A model generated the notes under the pieces. The model did no database searches. It had not been told where the DNA came from and was given only the letters and a program-made list of their open reading frames with translations. Positions 7,764 to 15,701 of a DNA stretch of 39,054 bases are shown one piece after another. The stretch spans positions 1 through 39,054 of the forward strand of contig CAAGMZ010000023.1 of assembly GCA_900771195.1 (NCBI GenBank), given 5' to 3'. Position numbers and translations under genes: made by a program. Position 1 is the stretch's first letter; every line of letters starts with the position of its first letter. This DNA is from Lachnospiraceae bacterium. Lineage in GTDB: Bacteria; Bacillota; Clostridia; Lachnospirales; Lachnospiraceae.

Positions 7764-9959
7764 TTATTCTACCCCTCTTGTAAAATGTCCCCTTGTAAAA
7801 TCTGCCGGCATCACCCGGCTGTCATAAGGCATGTTATCCCTGAATGATTTGACCGCTGTTTTTAATATTTTTCCTGCATTATCAGCATCTTCACTGCTGA
7901 ACCTGAGGCTCACGGCTCCCGCACCTGTATTCTTCACGCTGTCCGCTTTATCTATGAGATACAGGGGCACACTGTTATATATCACGTTATAACAATACCG
8001 GCAGCAGGCCAGATAATCTATCACTGCATTCTTACGGTCTTTAAAGCTTCCCCATGCTCCGTCGGGATAATGACATACCGCAGTATTGTTGTCTATGCAC
8101 CCCGCAGTGACCATAAACGGTATTTTCCCGTATATTATAATTTCCCCGTTATCTATGTCAAGATGCATAAGTTCTTTTTCATTGAGCTCCACAGGATACA
8201 CTGTCTGCGAAAATCCCTCTTTCTCAAGAAGTCCGGCCGTAAGATTATTAAAAGCATACATTGTATAATCTGCCACAAACCTGCACGAAAAAGCATCCTT
8301 AAGCATATAGTACTGGGCCATGTTGCGGATAAGGAAACCGTCGAAATCATCAGCCTTCAGTTCTTTAAGAAGTCTGTTAAGCCAGTCTGTGTTTGATTTT
8401 TTGTCGTTTCGCACAACTCTTGGCATACCGATATAAAACTCTGTTTCTGTACTTCTGCACAAGCTTCCAAGCTCAAGAAGCTCCTCAATGCTCATAAGCT
8501 CGGTTTCTGCGTATATCCTGTCAACACCACCTTCAATCGAAGCTTTGGCCTGTTCAAATGTCATTACCGACGCATATATTTTAGTATCTCCGTTTCTTTT
8601 GGAGGACTCCGTGGCAGAATATTCTTCCTTCTGCGGTGCGATTCTCCTGAATCCGGAAAGAATGTCAGTTCTTAACATGTCTGCGGCATCTCTTCTCAGA
8701 GCATTAAGCGATGCCTTGGGAACAAAAATATTATCCGCGCATTCCGGTACAGTCTCCTCCGCTTCAAATTCAGTATTGCCCAGTTTTTTTAGCTGTGCCA
8801 TGATATCATCCGCAGTCATCGGCCTGTTTTGGGCAGTCAAAACATTAGGACCCTCAGCTGTCACAGTATGCCCGGCACATTCCATGGTAAGACTCATCGG
8901 TTTGTCAGTGACCATGCGGCATGTAAGATTAACCTTTTCTTTTATGTCCTTTAAAACATATTTCTGTCTTATTGAATCTTCAAGACATGCTTTCTGCTCA
9001 AGAGATTTGTCGCTCTTATGCTCTTTGGCCACCATCTCTCTGCCATTATGCCTTTTATAATAACCGTCTGTTATGCCGCCTCTGTCAAACAGCATCAGAA
9101 GCCTTTCTTTATCCGCCTGTTCGACATGATATTTTTGCCCGGAGCTTAACATGTCAATGTATTTTCTGTAAATCGAAGTTACGCCTGCTGCATATTCGGG
9201 ACTTTTCATCCGGCCTTCTATCTTGAGGGAGTATACGCCTGCCGCGAGGATTTCCGGCAGTATATCAAGAGTGCACAAATCCTTCAGACTGAGAATTGCA
9301 GTCTCTTTCCCGTTTTGGTATCCTGCCTTGGAAAAATCCAGTCTGCATGTTCCGGCACACCGTCCCCTGTTGCCGCTTCTTCCGCCCACAAAGCTGCTCA
9401 TAAGGCACTGCCCTGAGTAACAGTAGCACAAGGCTCCGTGTACAAAGCACTCTATTTCCATATCGTCACATGCTCCATGAAGCTTCTGTATCTCCGAAAG
9501 AGACAGTTCTCTTGCAGGCACTATCCTTTTTACACCGTATTTTCTGAGAAAATCTATATAATGAGCGTCTGTGATTGTCATCTGTGTGCTGGCATGAATC
9601 TCCATATCGGGAAAATTATCATGAAGAAATTTCATAACCCCGTAGTCTTGAACAATCACGCCGTCAAGTCCGTTTTCATATAACGGCAGAATATAGTCGT
9701 AAAGGCGTCCGAAAAGCTCCGTATTCTTAAGCAGCGTGTTTACTGTAAGATAAAGCTTCTTTCCATGAATATGGACAAAATCAATGGCGTTAAGAAGCTC
9801 TTCTTCACTGAGATTATCTGCATAAGCCCTGGCCCCAAAACTGTTTCCGCCAAGGTATACTGCGTCCGCTCCTGCATTTATCACAGCCCTGCAGGTCTCA
9901 AAGGAGCCGGCAGGTGCAAGAAGCTCTGATTTGATTTTATCCTGTATACCATAAGTCAT
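7764..9959 (-). CDS. U32 family peptidase-like protein with DUF3656, RlhA-like
   Basis: This 731-residue protein begins with the U32 fold (LLAPAGSFET at the start, AGADAVYLGG, then HASTQMTI and VPARELSLSEI). The family signature ECFVHGALCYCYSGQCLMSS is followed by RGRCAGTCR, giving a cysteine cluster consistent with an iron-sulfur centre. The long C-terminal part matches the DUF3656 arrangement of E. coli RlhA, which hydroxylates a cytidine in 23S rRNA; shorter relatives (TrhP) act on tRNA. The old annotation is collagenase or peptidase, but an RNA hydroxylation role is more likely. The start at 9959 is chosen because GGGGAG lies 7 bases upstream; a longer TTG start at 9974 would overlap that site. 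A hairpin at 9984-10017 separates it from zapA. Confidence 0.88.
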   Translation of the reverse strand: MTYGIQDKIKSELLAPAGSFETCRAVINAGADAVYLGGNSFGARAYADNLSEEELLNAIDFVHIHGKKLYLTVNTLLKNTELFGRLYDYILPLYENGLDGVIVQDYGVMKFLHDNFPDMEIHASTQMTITDAHYIDFLRKYGVKRIVPARELSLSEIQKLHGACDDMEIECFVHGALCYCYSGQCLMSSFVGGRSGNRGRCAGTCRLDFSKAGYQNGKETAILSLKDLCTLDILPEILAAGVYSLKIEGRMKSPEYAAGVTSIYRKYIDMLSSGQKYHVEQADKERLLMLFDRGGITDGYYKRHNGREMVAKEHKSDKSLEQKACLEDSIRQKYVLKDIKEKVNLTCRMVTDKPMSLTMECAGHTVTAEGPNVLTAQNRPMTADDIMAQLKKLGNTEFEAEETVPECADNIFVPKASLNALRRDAADMLRTDILSGFRRIAPQKEEYSATESSKRNGDTKIYASVMTFEQAKASIEGGVDRIYAETELMSIEELLELGSLCRSTETEFYIGMPRVVRNDKKSNTDWLNRLLKELKADDFDGFLIRNMAQYYMLKDAFSCRFVADYTMYAFNNLTAGLLEKEGFSQTVYPVELNEKELMHLDIDNGEIIIYGKIPFMVTAGCIDNNTAVCHYPDGAWGSFKDRKNAVIDYLACCRYCYNVIYNSVPLYLIDKADSVKNTGAGAVSLRFSSEDADNAGKILKTAVKSFRDNMPYDSRVMPADFTRGHFTRGVE

Positions 9960-9983
9960 AAAAGTTCTCCCCAAAATTCAAAA

Positions 9984-10017
9984 TTCCAGCAAAACACAAT
10001 TTCGTGTAATGCTGGAA
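9984..10017 (-). terminator. Hairpin between zapA and the U32 gene
   Basis: TTCCAGCA (9984-9991) pairs with TGCTGGAA (10010-10017), and ACAC/GTGT extends the stem inside. On the minus strand it is followed by TTTTGAATTTT. It lies 17 bases past the zapA stop and only 25 bases from the U32 start, so it probably acts as a partial terminator. Confidence 0.6.
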
Positions 10018-10033
10018 ATGTAGAAATGCAAAT

Positions 10034-10438
10034 TTATTTCAGGTTATCGATTTCAGTCTCAAGCTTGACTATCGTCTTCTGGTTTTCATTATTACGTGCC
10101 CTGAGCTGTTCGATTTCCTGATTGGCCGCGTCAAGTTTTATCTGCGAAGATATAAGTTCGTGCTTTAAATCGTAGATTTCCTTGTCCTTGGCATCCGAAT
10201 CAGCTTCAAGATCGTCTGCCAGCTTCTTGGCCTTAAAATAATCGTCGGCAATATTGATTTCCATCATTACAGTCTGCGTATCGTAAGACATCCGCCTGAA
10301 TATCTCTGATTTTTTAAAATCGGCAAGCTTTCCGTTAATATATGCAGCAACCTCCTGCAGATACTCTTTGCTCTCAAATCCGCTAAGCGTAAGTGATTTT
10401 CCACCTATAATTACTTCCGTCTCGTTCTTGGCTCCCAT
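10034..10438 (-). CDS. zapA: Cell division protein ZapA
   Basis: This is a 134-residue protein. The N-terminal globular part has the ZapA pattern: TEVIIGGKSLTLSGFESKEYLQEVAAYINGKL, then MSYDTQTVMMEINIADDYFKAK. The C-terminal half (about residues 85-134) is a coiled coil used for dimer and tetramer formation. ZapA binds FtsZ and stabilises the Z-ring in the cytoplasm. GGAG lies 10 bases before the start. The gene has its own promoter (10471-10499) downstream of ruvB and a hairpin after it, so it can be expressed separately from the rnf-ruv transcript and from the wall genes that follow. Confidence 0.92.
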   Translation of the reverse strand: MGAKNETEVIIGGKSLTLSGFESKEYLQEVAAYINGKLADFKKSEIFRRMSYDTQTVMMEINIADDYFKAKKLADDLEADSDAKDKEIYDLKHELISSQIKLDAANQEIEQLRARNNENQKTIVKLETEIDNLK

Positions 10439-10470
10439 CGTATAACATCTCCTTTAAATACACTGTCGTA

Positions 10471-10499
10471 AGTTTAACATATTATGGTGTATGTGTCAA
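10471..10499 (-). promoter_or_regulatory. Promoter of zapA
   Basis: On the minus strand a consensus TTGACA (10494-10499) is 17 bases from TAAACT (10471-10476), about 30 bases before the zapA start and partly within the gap after ruvB. Confidence 0.6.
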
Positions 10500-10505
10500 A
10501 GCATC

Positions 10506-11516
10506 TTATTGGGCAGTATTTTCAGGCACTGCAAGTCCGAAATGCCTGTAGCAGCGCTCTGTCACAACCCTTCCTCTCGGGGTTCTGTTAATAAAGCCGC
10601 TGAAAATCAGGTATGGCTCATACACATCTTCAAGAGTTCCCGCATCTTCTCCGATACTTGCAGACAATGTATCAAGTCCTACCGGTCCGCCTGCAAATTT
10701 TTCCATTATGGTAAAAAGAATGTTACGGTCATTCTTATCGAGTCCTTCCTTGTCAACCTCAAGAAGGTCAAGCGCATACTGAGCCACCTCTCTGGTAATG
10801 TTTCCGTCAAATTTAACCTGGGCATAGTCACGCACCCGTTTCAAAAGCCTGTTGGCAAGCCTCGGTGTTCCGCGTGAGCGTGCAGCCAGTTCAGCAGCGC
10901 CTTCGTCTTCAATTCTGGCTCCAAGAACATCTGCAGACCTTATAATTATTTTCTTGAGCTCCGAAACCGTGTAATATTCAAGCCGGTTAACTACCCCGAA
11001 CCGGTCTCTTAAGGGGGCGCTTAAAAGTCCTGCCCTTGTGGTGGCACCGATAAGTGTAAAATGTGGCAGTTCAAGCCGTATAGACCTTGCGGTCTGCCCC
11101 TTTCCGATCATAATATCCATTGAAAAATCTTCCATTGCAGGATAAAGCACTTCCTCTACCTGCCGGTTAAGTCTGTGGATTTCATCCACAAAAAGCACAT
11201 CGCCTTCCTGAAGATTATTAAGTATCGCTGCCATATCTCCGGGCTTTTCTATTGCCGGCCCTGACGTTATCTTTATGTTCACGCCCATTTCTTTGGCAAT
11301 TATACCGGCAAGCGTTGTTTTGCCGAGTCCGGGAGGACCGTAGAACAGACAGTGATCAAGTGATTCTCCGCGATTTTTGGCAGCTTCGATAAATATCCTC
11401 AGATTGCTTTTTATCTTCTCCTGTCCTATGTAATCCTCAAGCCTTTCCGGTCTTAAATTATTCTCTATACCCGCATCTTCTGCGGTGAATTCCGTATTGA
11501 TAACTCTTTTTTCCAT
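10506..11516 (-). CDS. ruvB: Holliday junction branch migration helicase RuvB
   Basis: This 336-residue AAA+ ATPase drives branch migration with RuvA during recombinational repair. The Walker A motif GPPGLGKTT starts at about residue 60. Walker B is LFVDEIHR, followed by the GATTRAGLL sensor region and the C-terminal winged-helix part with RTPRGRVVTERCY. The ORF extends to 11522, but AGGA (six bases upstream) is correctly spaced only for the ATG at 11516. It starts just after the ruvA stop and is probably co-transcribed with it. Confidence 0.97.
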   Translation of the reverse strand: MEKRVINTEFTAEDAGIENNLRPERLEDYIGQEKIKSNLRIFIEAAKNRGESLDHCLFYGPPGLGKTTLAGIIAKEMGVNIKITSGPAIEKPGDMAAILNNLQEGDVLFVDEIHRLNRQVEEVLYPAMEDFSMDIMIGKGQTARSIRLELPHFTLIGATTRAGLLSAPLRDRFGVVNRLEYYTVSELKKIIIRSADVLGARIEDEGAAELAARSRGTPRLANRLLKRVRDYAQVKFDGNITREVAQYALDLLEVDKEGLDKNDRNILFTIMEKFAGGPVGLDTLSASIGEDAGTLEDVYEPYLIFSGFINRTPRGRVVTERCYRHFGLAVPENTAQ

Positions 11517-11524
11517 AAACATTC

Positions 11525-12127
11525 CTACATGATTGCAAGTTTTTTGAGTGCAGCCTTAAGGACTGTCTCACTGTCCATTCCTTCGGTAATTTCAATGCTC
11601 CTTACTGCACGTATGGCTTCAGAGGATGAGTATCCGAGTGACACAAGTGCTTCAATTGCCTCATCCCTTGGTCCGTCTGCATTGATTCCGGCAGGTGAAG
11701 CTGTATCTATGCCAAGCACATCCTCCAGCGAAAGCTTGTCCTTCAGTTCTATTATAAGCTTCTGTGCTGTTTTGCTGCCGATTCCCGGTGCCGACTGGAT
11801 TTTTTTGACATCGTCTGAAAGTACCGCAAGTCTGAGCTCATTGGGTGTGACTGATGACAGGATATTAAGGGCACCCTTGGGGCCGATTCCGTTGACGGTT
11901 ATCAGAAGCCTGAATATATCCAGGTCATCACGGCTCATAAATCCGTAAAGGTCCAGTGCATCTTCTTTTACATACTGGTATGTATATATCCTGACCTCAC
12001 TGCCCATAGGCGGAAGCGTTCCTATAAGCGACATGGGAACCGTAATCTCATACCCTACTCCGTATGCTTCTACCACTATATTACAGCCATAAACTTCACT
12101 TAAAACACCTTTTATATATGTTATCAT
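11525..12127 (-). CDS. ruvA: Holliday junction branch migration complex subunit RuvA
   Basis: This 200-residue protein has the standard three domains: an OB-fold N-terminus (MITYIKGVLSEVYGCNIVVEAYGVGYEI), the helix-hairpin-helix region (LLITVNGIGPKGALNILS and IQSAPGIGSKTAQKLIIELKDK), and a C-terminal domain (EAIEALVSLGYSSSEAIRAV) that contacts RuvB. It binds four-way junctions and positions the RuvB rings. Its start overlaps the stop of the upstream Gx transporter gene by four bases (ATGA), so it appears translationally coupled to the end of the rnf block. Confidence 0.97.
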   Translation of the reverse strand: MITYIKGVLSEVYGCNIVVEAYGVGYEITVPMSLIGTLPPMGSEVRIYTYQYVKEDALDLYGFMSRDDLDIFRLLITVNGIGPKGALNILSSVTPNELRLAVLSDDVKKIQSAPGIGSKTAQKLIIELKDKLSLEDVLGIDTASPAGINADGPRDEAIEALVSLGYSSSEAIRAVRSIEITEGMDSETVLKAALKKLAIM

Positions 12128-12663
12128 TTTTTACCTCTGTCAGTATTTTGGGGAAGTATTTTGATTTTCCTGTAAAGTATGCCTCCCAGAAGTCCGATTG
12201 CAATTCCGGCCACTACTCCGCTTATCATCAGTGCCGGAAAGTAATATGCCATTCTTACGTTCTCGAGCACTATCATGGACACTATAATCTGACCCGCATT
12301 GTGCATTACTCCGCCTGCAATGCTGACCCCGATTATGCTGAAAGCTTTTATCTTCTTAAGAAAATACATGGTAATAAGGCTCAGGAGCGCACCTGCCATG
12401 CTGAAGATTATGCTGTACATATTGCCAAACATAAAACCTGCAAGAAGTACCCTGACAAGGCTGACAATTGCGGCTGCCTTTATCCCCATGGAATATAATA
12501 CCCATATGATGACTATGTTGGCAAGCCCTAATTTCATTCCGGGCACCGGAAGATTAATCGGAATTATAGCTTCAATATAGCTGAGAACCAGTGATACGCT
12601 GACAAACATACCATAGAGAGCCACATCGCTCTCCATGAATTTTTCTTTATTGAAGGATTGCAT
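12124..12663 (-). CDS. Gx transporter family membrane protein (heptaprenyl diphosphate synthase component I-like)
   Basis: This is a 179-residue integral membrane protein with five or six hydrophobic segments. The segment LPVPGMKLGLANIVIIWVL and the later GGVMHNAGQIIVS are typical of the Gx transporter/HepS1-like family (Pfam Hpre_diP_synt_I), whose members sit next to NusG-domain and rnf or polyprenyl genes. The real substrate is unknown. I place the start at 12663, where AGGCGG lies upstream and the frame overlaps the end of the NusG-domain gene by 17 bases; the ORF itself is open to 12714. It shares four bases with ruvA at its end. A role in flavin or quinone-type precursor supply for Rnf would be speculation. 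Confidence 0.8.
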   Translation of the reverse strand: MQSFNKEKFMESDVALYGMFVSVSLVLSYIEAIIPINLPVPGMKLGLANIVIIWVLYSMGIKAAAIVSLVRVLLAGFMFGNMYSIIFSMAGALLSLITMYFLKKIKAFSIIGVSIAGGVMHNAGQIIVSMIVLENVRMAYYFPALMISGVVAGIAIGLLGGILYRKIKILPQNTDRGKK

Positions 12664-13057
12664 CGTAGTCACCGCCTTCCCCGTCTTTATTGATGACCTT
12701 GACAAAAACTTCATTTGGAAGGCATATGATAGTCTCTCCCACCTGTGAGATATGTCCCATGTTCATGCATATGTGGTCCTTGCAGCTTGCTTCCTCCATA
12801 TATGCACTTCCGTCCTTTATCACAAGAATATTGGACCCGTAAAAAGCTTTTATCTCGTATCTTCCGTCTTTATTAAGCGGATATACACCTACAATATCAT
12901 TGCCCTGCTTTACTTCAACATAATTTCCGGTATGTCTTGTCCCCGGAAGAACGAAAAACAGGCACAGTGCTGTTGCAAGCAGCACTGTACCTAAAATAAT
13001 ATCAAATTTATGCGAGGTAAATAATTTTTTTAGGACATTTTTCTGCACATTTTCCAC
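12647..13057 (-). CDS. NusG domain II-containing small membrane-anchored protein
   Basis: This is a protein of up to 136 residues with one membrane segment (about residues 18-36) followed by a NusG domain II-like fold facing outward: GNDIVGVYPLNKDGRYEI, then EASCKDHICMNMGHISQVGETIICLPN. The CxxxxC plus CLPN pattern is characteristic of this Rnf-associated family. The function is unknown. It is commonly encoded beside rnf and Gx transporter genes, so it may help assemble or flavinylate the Rnf complex. The frame begins with GTG at 13057, which is 50 bases inside rnfB; an in-frame GTG nine bases later is the alternative. Neither has a strong binding site, so translation may depend on coupling to rnfB. 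Confidence 0.82.
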   Translation of the reverse strand: MENVQKNVLKKLFTSHKFDIILGTVLLATALCLFFVLPGTRHTGNYVEVKQGNDIVGVYPLNKDGRYEIKAFYGSNILVIKDGSAYMEEASCKDHICMNMGHISQVGETIICLPNEVFVKVINKDGEGGDYDAILQ

Positions 13058-13808
13058 ATCCAGTACATTTAGTATAGTCGATTACAGGCAGATTGTTCTC
13101 CATAGTTATGGCTCCAAATGCGCACTGTTTTTCACAAAGCGAGCATCCGATGCAGCCTACACTGCAGGCGTCCATAACAGCCTTGCCTTTTTCATGTGAC
13201 GAACATGTAACATTGGCAGCTCCCTTTATGGGACGAAGCTCAATCAGATGCTTGGGACATGCCTCAACGCACTTTCCGCATGCCTTACATGCATATTTAT
13301 CGACAACGGCAACCCCGTTGACAACTTTTATGGCATCAAAATTACATGCCTTGACACACGAGCCGAACCCAAGACAGCCGTATGCACAGCTCTTGGCACC
13401 TCCGTCGGGCACAAGTGCGGCAAATTTACAATCAGGAACTCCCGAATATCTGTACTCATTTATGGCGGCATCGCAGTTTCCTGAGCATTTGACATATGCA
13501 GCCATCGGAACGCTCTCTGAAGCTTCAACTCCCATTATTGCAGCAATTTTCTGTCCTACTGCTGCTCCTCCGACGGGGCATCCGTTAACCGGTGCTTCCC
13601 CTTTGGCTATTGCTGCCGCCAGTCCGTCACATCCTGCATATCCGCAGCCTCCGCAGTTATTACCCGGAAGTTCTGCCCTGACAGCAATTTCTTTTTCATC
13701 CACCTTAACCTTGAGCTTCTCACCGGCTATTCCAAGGAACAGACCGATGATTATTCCCACACCGCCTACAATGGCGGCTGCTATTACTATTTCAGTCATA
13801 TCATCCAC
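13008..13808 (-). CDS. rnfB: Rnf electron transport complex subunit B
   Basis: This is a 266-residue iron-sulfur protein. A membrane anchor (about residues 6-28) is followed by the NCGGCGYAGC cluster domain (Cys52, 55, 60 and 77). Then come several 4Fe-4S ferredoxin motifs: CAYGCLGFGSCVKAC, CKACGKCVEACP, CIGCSLCEKQC and CTGCGKCAEKCP. RnfB is the likely entry point for electrons from reduced ferredoxin, on the cytoplasmic side. The first in-frame codon is GTG at 13808 with AAAGGA close upstream; ATG at 13799 is the alternative. It follows rnfA in the operon. Its last 50 bases overlap the NusG-domain gene. Confidence 0.96.
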   Translation of the reverse strand: MDDMTEIVIAAAIVGGVGIIIGLFLGIAGEKLKVKVDEKEIAVRAELPGNNCGGCGYAGCDGLAAAIAKGEAPVNGCPVGGAAVGQKIAAIMGVEASESVPMAAYVKCSGNCDAAINEYRYSGVPDCKFAALVPDGGAKSCAYGCLGFGSCVKACNFDAIKVVNGVAVVDKYACKACGKCVEACPKHLIELRPIKGAANVTCSSHEKGKAVMDACSVGCIGCSLCEKQCAFGAITMENNLPVIDYTKCTGCGKCAEKCPKKIIYLA

Positions 13809-13817
13809 CGTTCCTTT

Positions 13818-14399
13818 CTAGATTATACCTGAAAAGCCTATAAAAGCAATAGCCATAAGGCCTGCCGTAATCAGGGTTATGGGCATTCCGCGGAAGCTTT
13901 CGGGAATATCGTTGTACTCGTTGCGTTCCCTGATTCCCGCAAGTATAACTATCGCTATTGTGAATCCCAACGCCGTTCCAAAACCGTTAACAACCGATGT
14001 CAGTATATTGTAGCCCTTGGAAACATTGGTAAGGGCAACACCAAGAACGGCACAGTTGGTGGTGATGAGCGGAAGGTACACTCCCAAAGCCTTATAGAGT
14101 GCCGGACTTACTTTCTTAAGAACCATCTCTACAAACTGAACAAGTGCTGCAATGACCAGAATAAAAACAATTGTATTCAGGTATGTAAGTCCTAACGGCG
14201 TCAAAACATATTGATATATAACTGCCGCCAGAAGTGATGATATAGTGATGACAAAAATTACCGCCGCACCCATACCGGCTGCCGTCTTGATTTTCTTGGA
14301 CACACCAAGGAACGGACAGAGTCCCAGAAACTGACTTAATACTACATTGTTGACCAGGGCTGAACCTACAGCTATAAGAAGCAATGTCTTCATAGTCAT
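13818..14399 (-). CDS. rnfA: Rnf electron transport complex subunit A
   Basis: This 193-residue membrane protein has six hydrophobic segments and the paired RnfA/RnfE family patterns: NNVVLSQFLGLCPFLGVSKK near the start and YLPLITTNCAVLGVAL in the middle, with conserved membrane cysteines in LCPF and TNCA. Together with RnfE it forms the core that carries an intramembrane iron-sulfur site in related NQR and Rnf complexes. The ATG overlaps the TGA of rnfE (ATGA), with GGAGG just upstream. Confidence 0.96.
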   Translation of the reverse strand: MTMKTLLLIAVGSALVNNVVLSQFLGLCPFLGVSKKIKTAAGMGAAVIFVITISSLLAAVIYQYVLTPLGLTYLNTIVFILVIAALVQFVEMVLKKVSPALYKALGVYLPLITTNCAVLGVALTNVSKGYNILTSVVNGFGTALGFTIAIVILAGIRERNEYNDIPESFRGMPITLITAGLMAIAFIGFSGII

Positions 14400-15103
14400 T
14401 CACCCTCCTTCTTATCGGCATTCTGTCCTGTGATAGCGGCAATCTTGCCTGCACAGGAAAAATTATTGCAGCCTGCGCAGCCATCATCACGGCACATGTC
14501 AACGATTGGTCTGCCTTTTTTCTTTTTGATTTTGTTCATGGCCGCCACAAGCATTGCAAGAACAAAGAATGCTCCGGGTGCCATTACAAAAATACTTACA
14601 GGCTCATATGCTGCCACAAGCGTATGTCCGAAAATTGTTCCCGCACCAAGAAGCTCTCTAAACATGCCGAGGATTGTAAGGGACAGCGTAAAACCAAGTC
14701 CCATTCCAATTCCGTCAAAAAGTGACGGTAACGGCTTGTTTTTGGAAGCATATGCCTCTGCGCGTCCAAGTATTATACAGTTGACGACTATCAGCGGTAT
14801 GTATATACCCAGTGAAGAATACAGGCTCGGAACAAACCCCTGCATAAGGAACTGTACCATCGTCACAAAGGAAGCAACGATTACAATGTATGCAGGCATT
14901 CTGACCCTGTCAGGTATTGCCTTACGCAGAACTGATATTATCAGATTGCTCAGTGCAAGTACGACTGTCGATGCAAGTCCCATTCCGGCTCCGTTAATTG
15001 CCGATGTAGTAACCGCAAGTGTGGGACACATGCCAAGTGTCAGCACTAATGTGGGATTTTCCTTTATTACTCCGTTATAAAGACGTTCAACACACTTATT
15101 CAT
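14396..15103 (-). CDS. rnfE: Rnf electron transport complex subunit E, with C-terminal cysteine cluster
   Basis: This 235-residue membrane protein is homologous to RnfA, with ENPTLVLTLGMCPTLAVT near the start and YIPLIVVNCIILGRAEA in the middle. After the last membrane segment there is a basic stretch (KIKKKKGR) and a cytoplasmic tail with four cysteines, MCRDDGCAGCNNFSCAGK. This looks able to bind a metal or iron-sulfur centre and is not part of the classical RnfE core. The start at 15103 is chosen because AGGAGG lies 7-8 bases upstream; the longer GTG start at 15112 would overlap that site. Its first bases overlap rnfG. Confidence 0.95.
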   Translation of the reverse strand: MNKCVERLYNGVIKENPTLVLTLGMCPTLAVTTSAINGAGMGLASTVVLALSNLIISVLRKAIPDRVRMPAYIVIVASFVTMVQFLMQGFVPSLYSSLGIYIPLIVVNCIILGRAEAYASKNKPLPSLFDGIGMGLGFTLSLTILGMFRELLGAGTIFGHTLVAAYEPVSIFVMAPGAFFVLAMLVAAMNKIKKKKGRPIVDMCRDDGCAGCNNFSCAGKIAAITGQNADKKEGE

Positions 15104-15701
15104 CAGCCGCACCTCCTAAAGCCCTGTATGCCTCAAGTGCACCGTTCACGCCTGCCGTAATGGCTTTTGTCGTTATGGTCGCACTGCTTATGGCATCTAT
15201 CTCATTGCCGGCCTGTTTTCCTGACTTTGTGTACTCGATTTTATCGGCTTTTATTCCCTTAAACTGTTCTCTGAAATCTGCATTCTTGGCTTTCATTCCA
15301 AGTCCTGCAGTCTCGCTGATGTCAAGTATCTCAAGTCCGGTTATTGTTCCCGATGCATCGATTCCAAGAGTAAATTTAATATTGCCGCCGTAGCCTTCAC
15401 TGTCAGTCACGGTGATTATCATGCCAAGCTCACGCCCGCTCTTATCATAGGCCCTGACAGCCTCATTTACAGTAACAGCGGAGTATACGGCTTCTTCTAC
15501 TGCCTTTTGCGCATCCTCTAACGACCCTGCTTCCTCATAGGTGTCTAACTCAGCAAAAACAGCGTTATACGCTGCAAGCTTTGTCTTTTCGTTCTGCTCT
15601 TCAATGGGTTCTTTGGTAATCTTGTATACTAATCCCAGAAGAACTCCGGCAATAAGCGTAATGGCAAAAAGTATAAGCGCATCCTTAACTATCTTTTTCA
15701 T
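15096..15701 (-). CDS. rnfG: Rnf electron transport complex subunit G, FMN-carrying
   Basis: This 201-residue protein has one N-terminal membrane helix (about residues 7-27) and a large extracytoplasmic FMN-binding domain (GGNIKFTLGIDASGTITGLE, SETAGLG). The flavinylation motif lies at about 169-177, DAISSATIT; the second position is Ser where most family members have Gly (SGAT). FMN should be bound covalently through phosphate to a threonine there. RnfG passes electrons between RnfD and the RnfA/E core. The ATG overlaps the TGA of rnfD by four bases. Confidence 0.95.
   Translation of the reverse strand: MKKIVKDALILFAITLIAGVLLGLVYKITKEPIEEQNEKTKLAAYNAVFAELDTYEEAGSLEDAQKAVEEAVYSAVTVNEAVRAYDKSGRELGMIITVTDSEGYGGNIKFTLGIDASGTITGLEILDISETAGLGMKAKNADFREQFKGIKADKIEYTKSGKQAGNEIDAISSATITTKAITAGVNGALEAYRALGGAADE

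Noticed and set aside
13093..13821. Open frame of 242 codons on the plus strand opposite rnfB
   Set aside because: Antisense to rnfB; its cysteine- and proline-rich composition reflects the complementary codons of the ferredoxin motifs.
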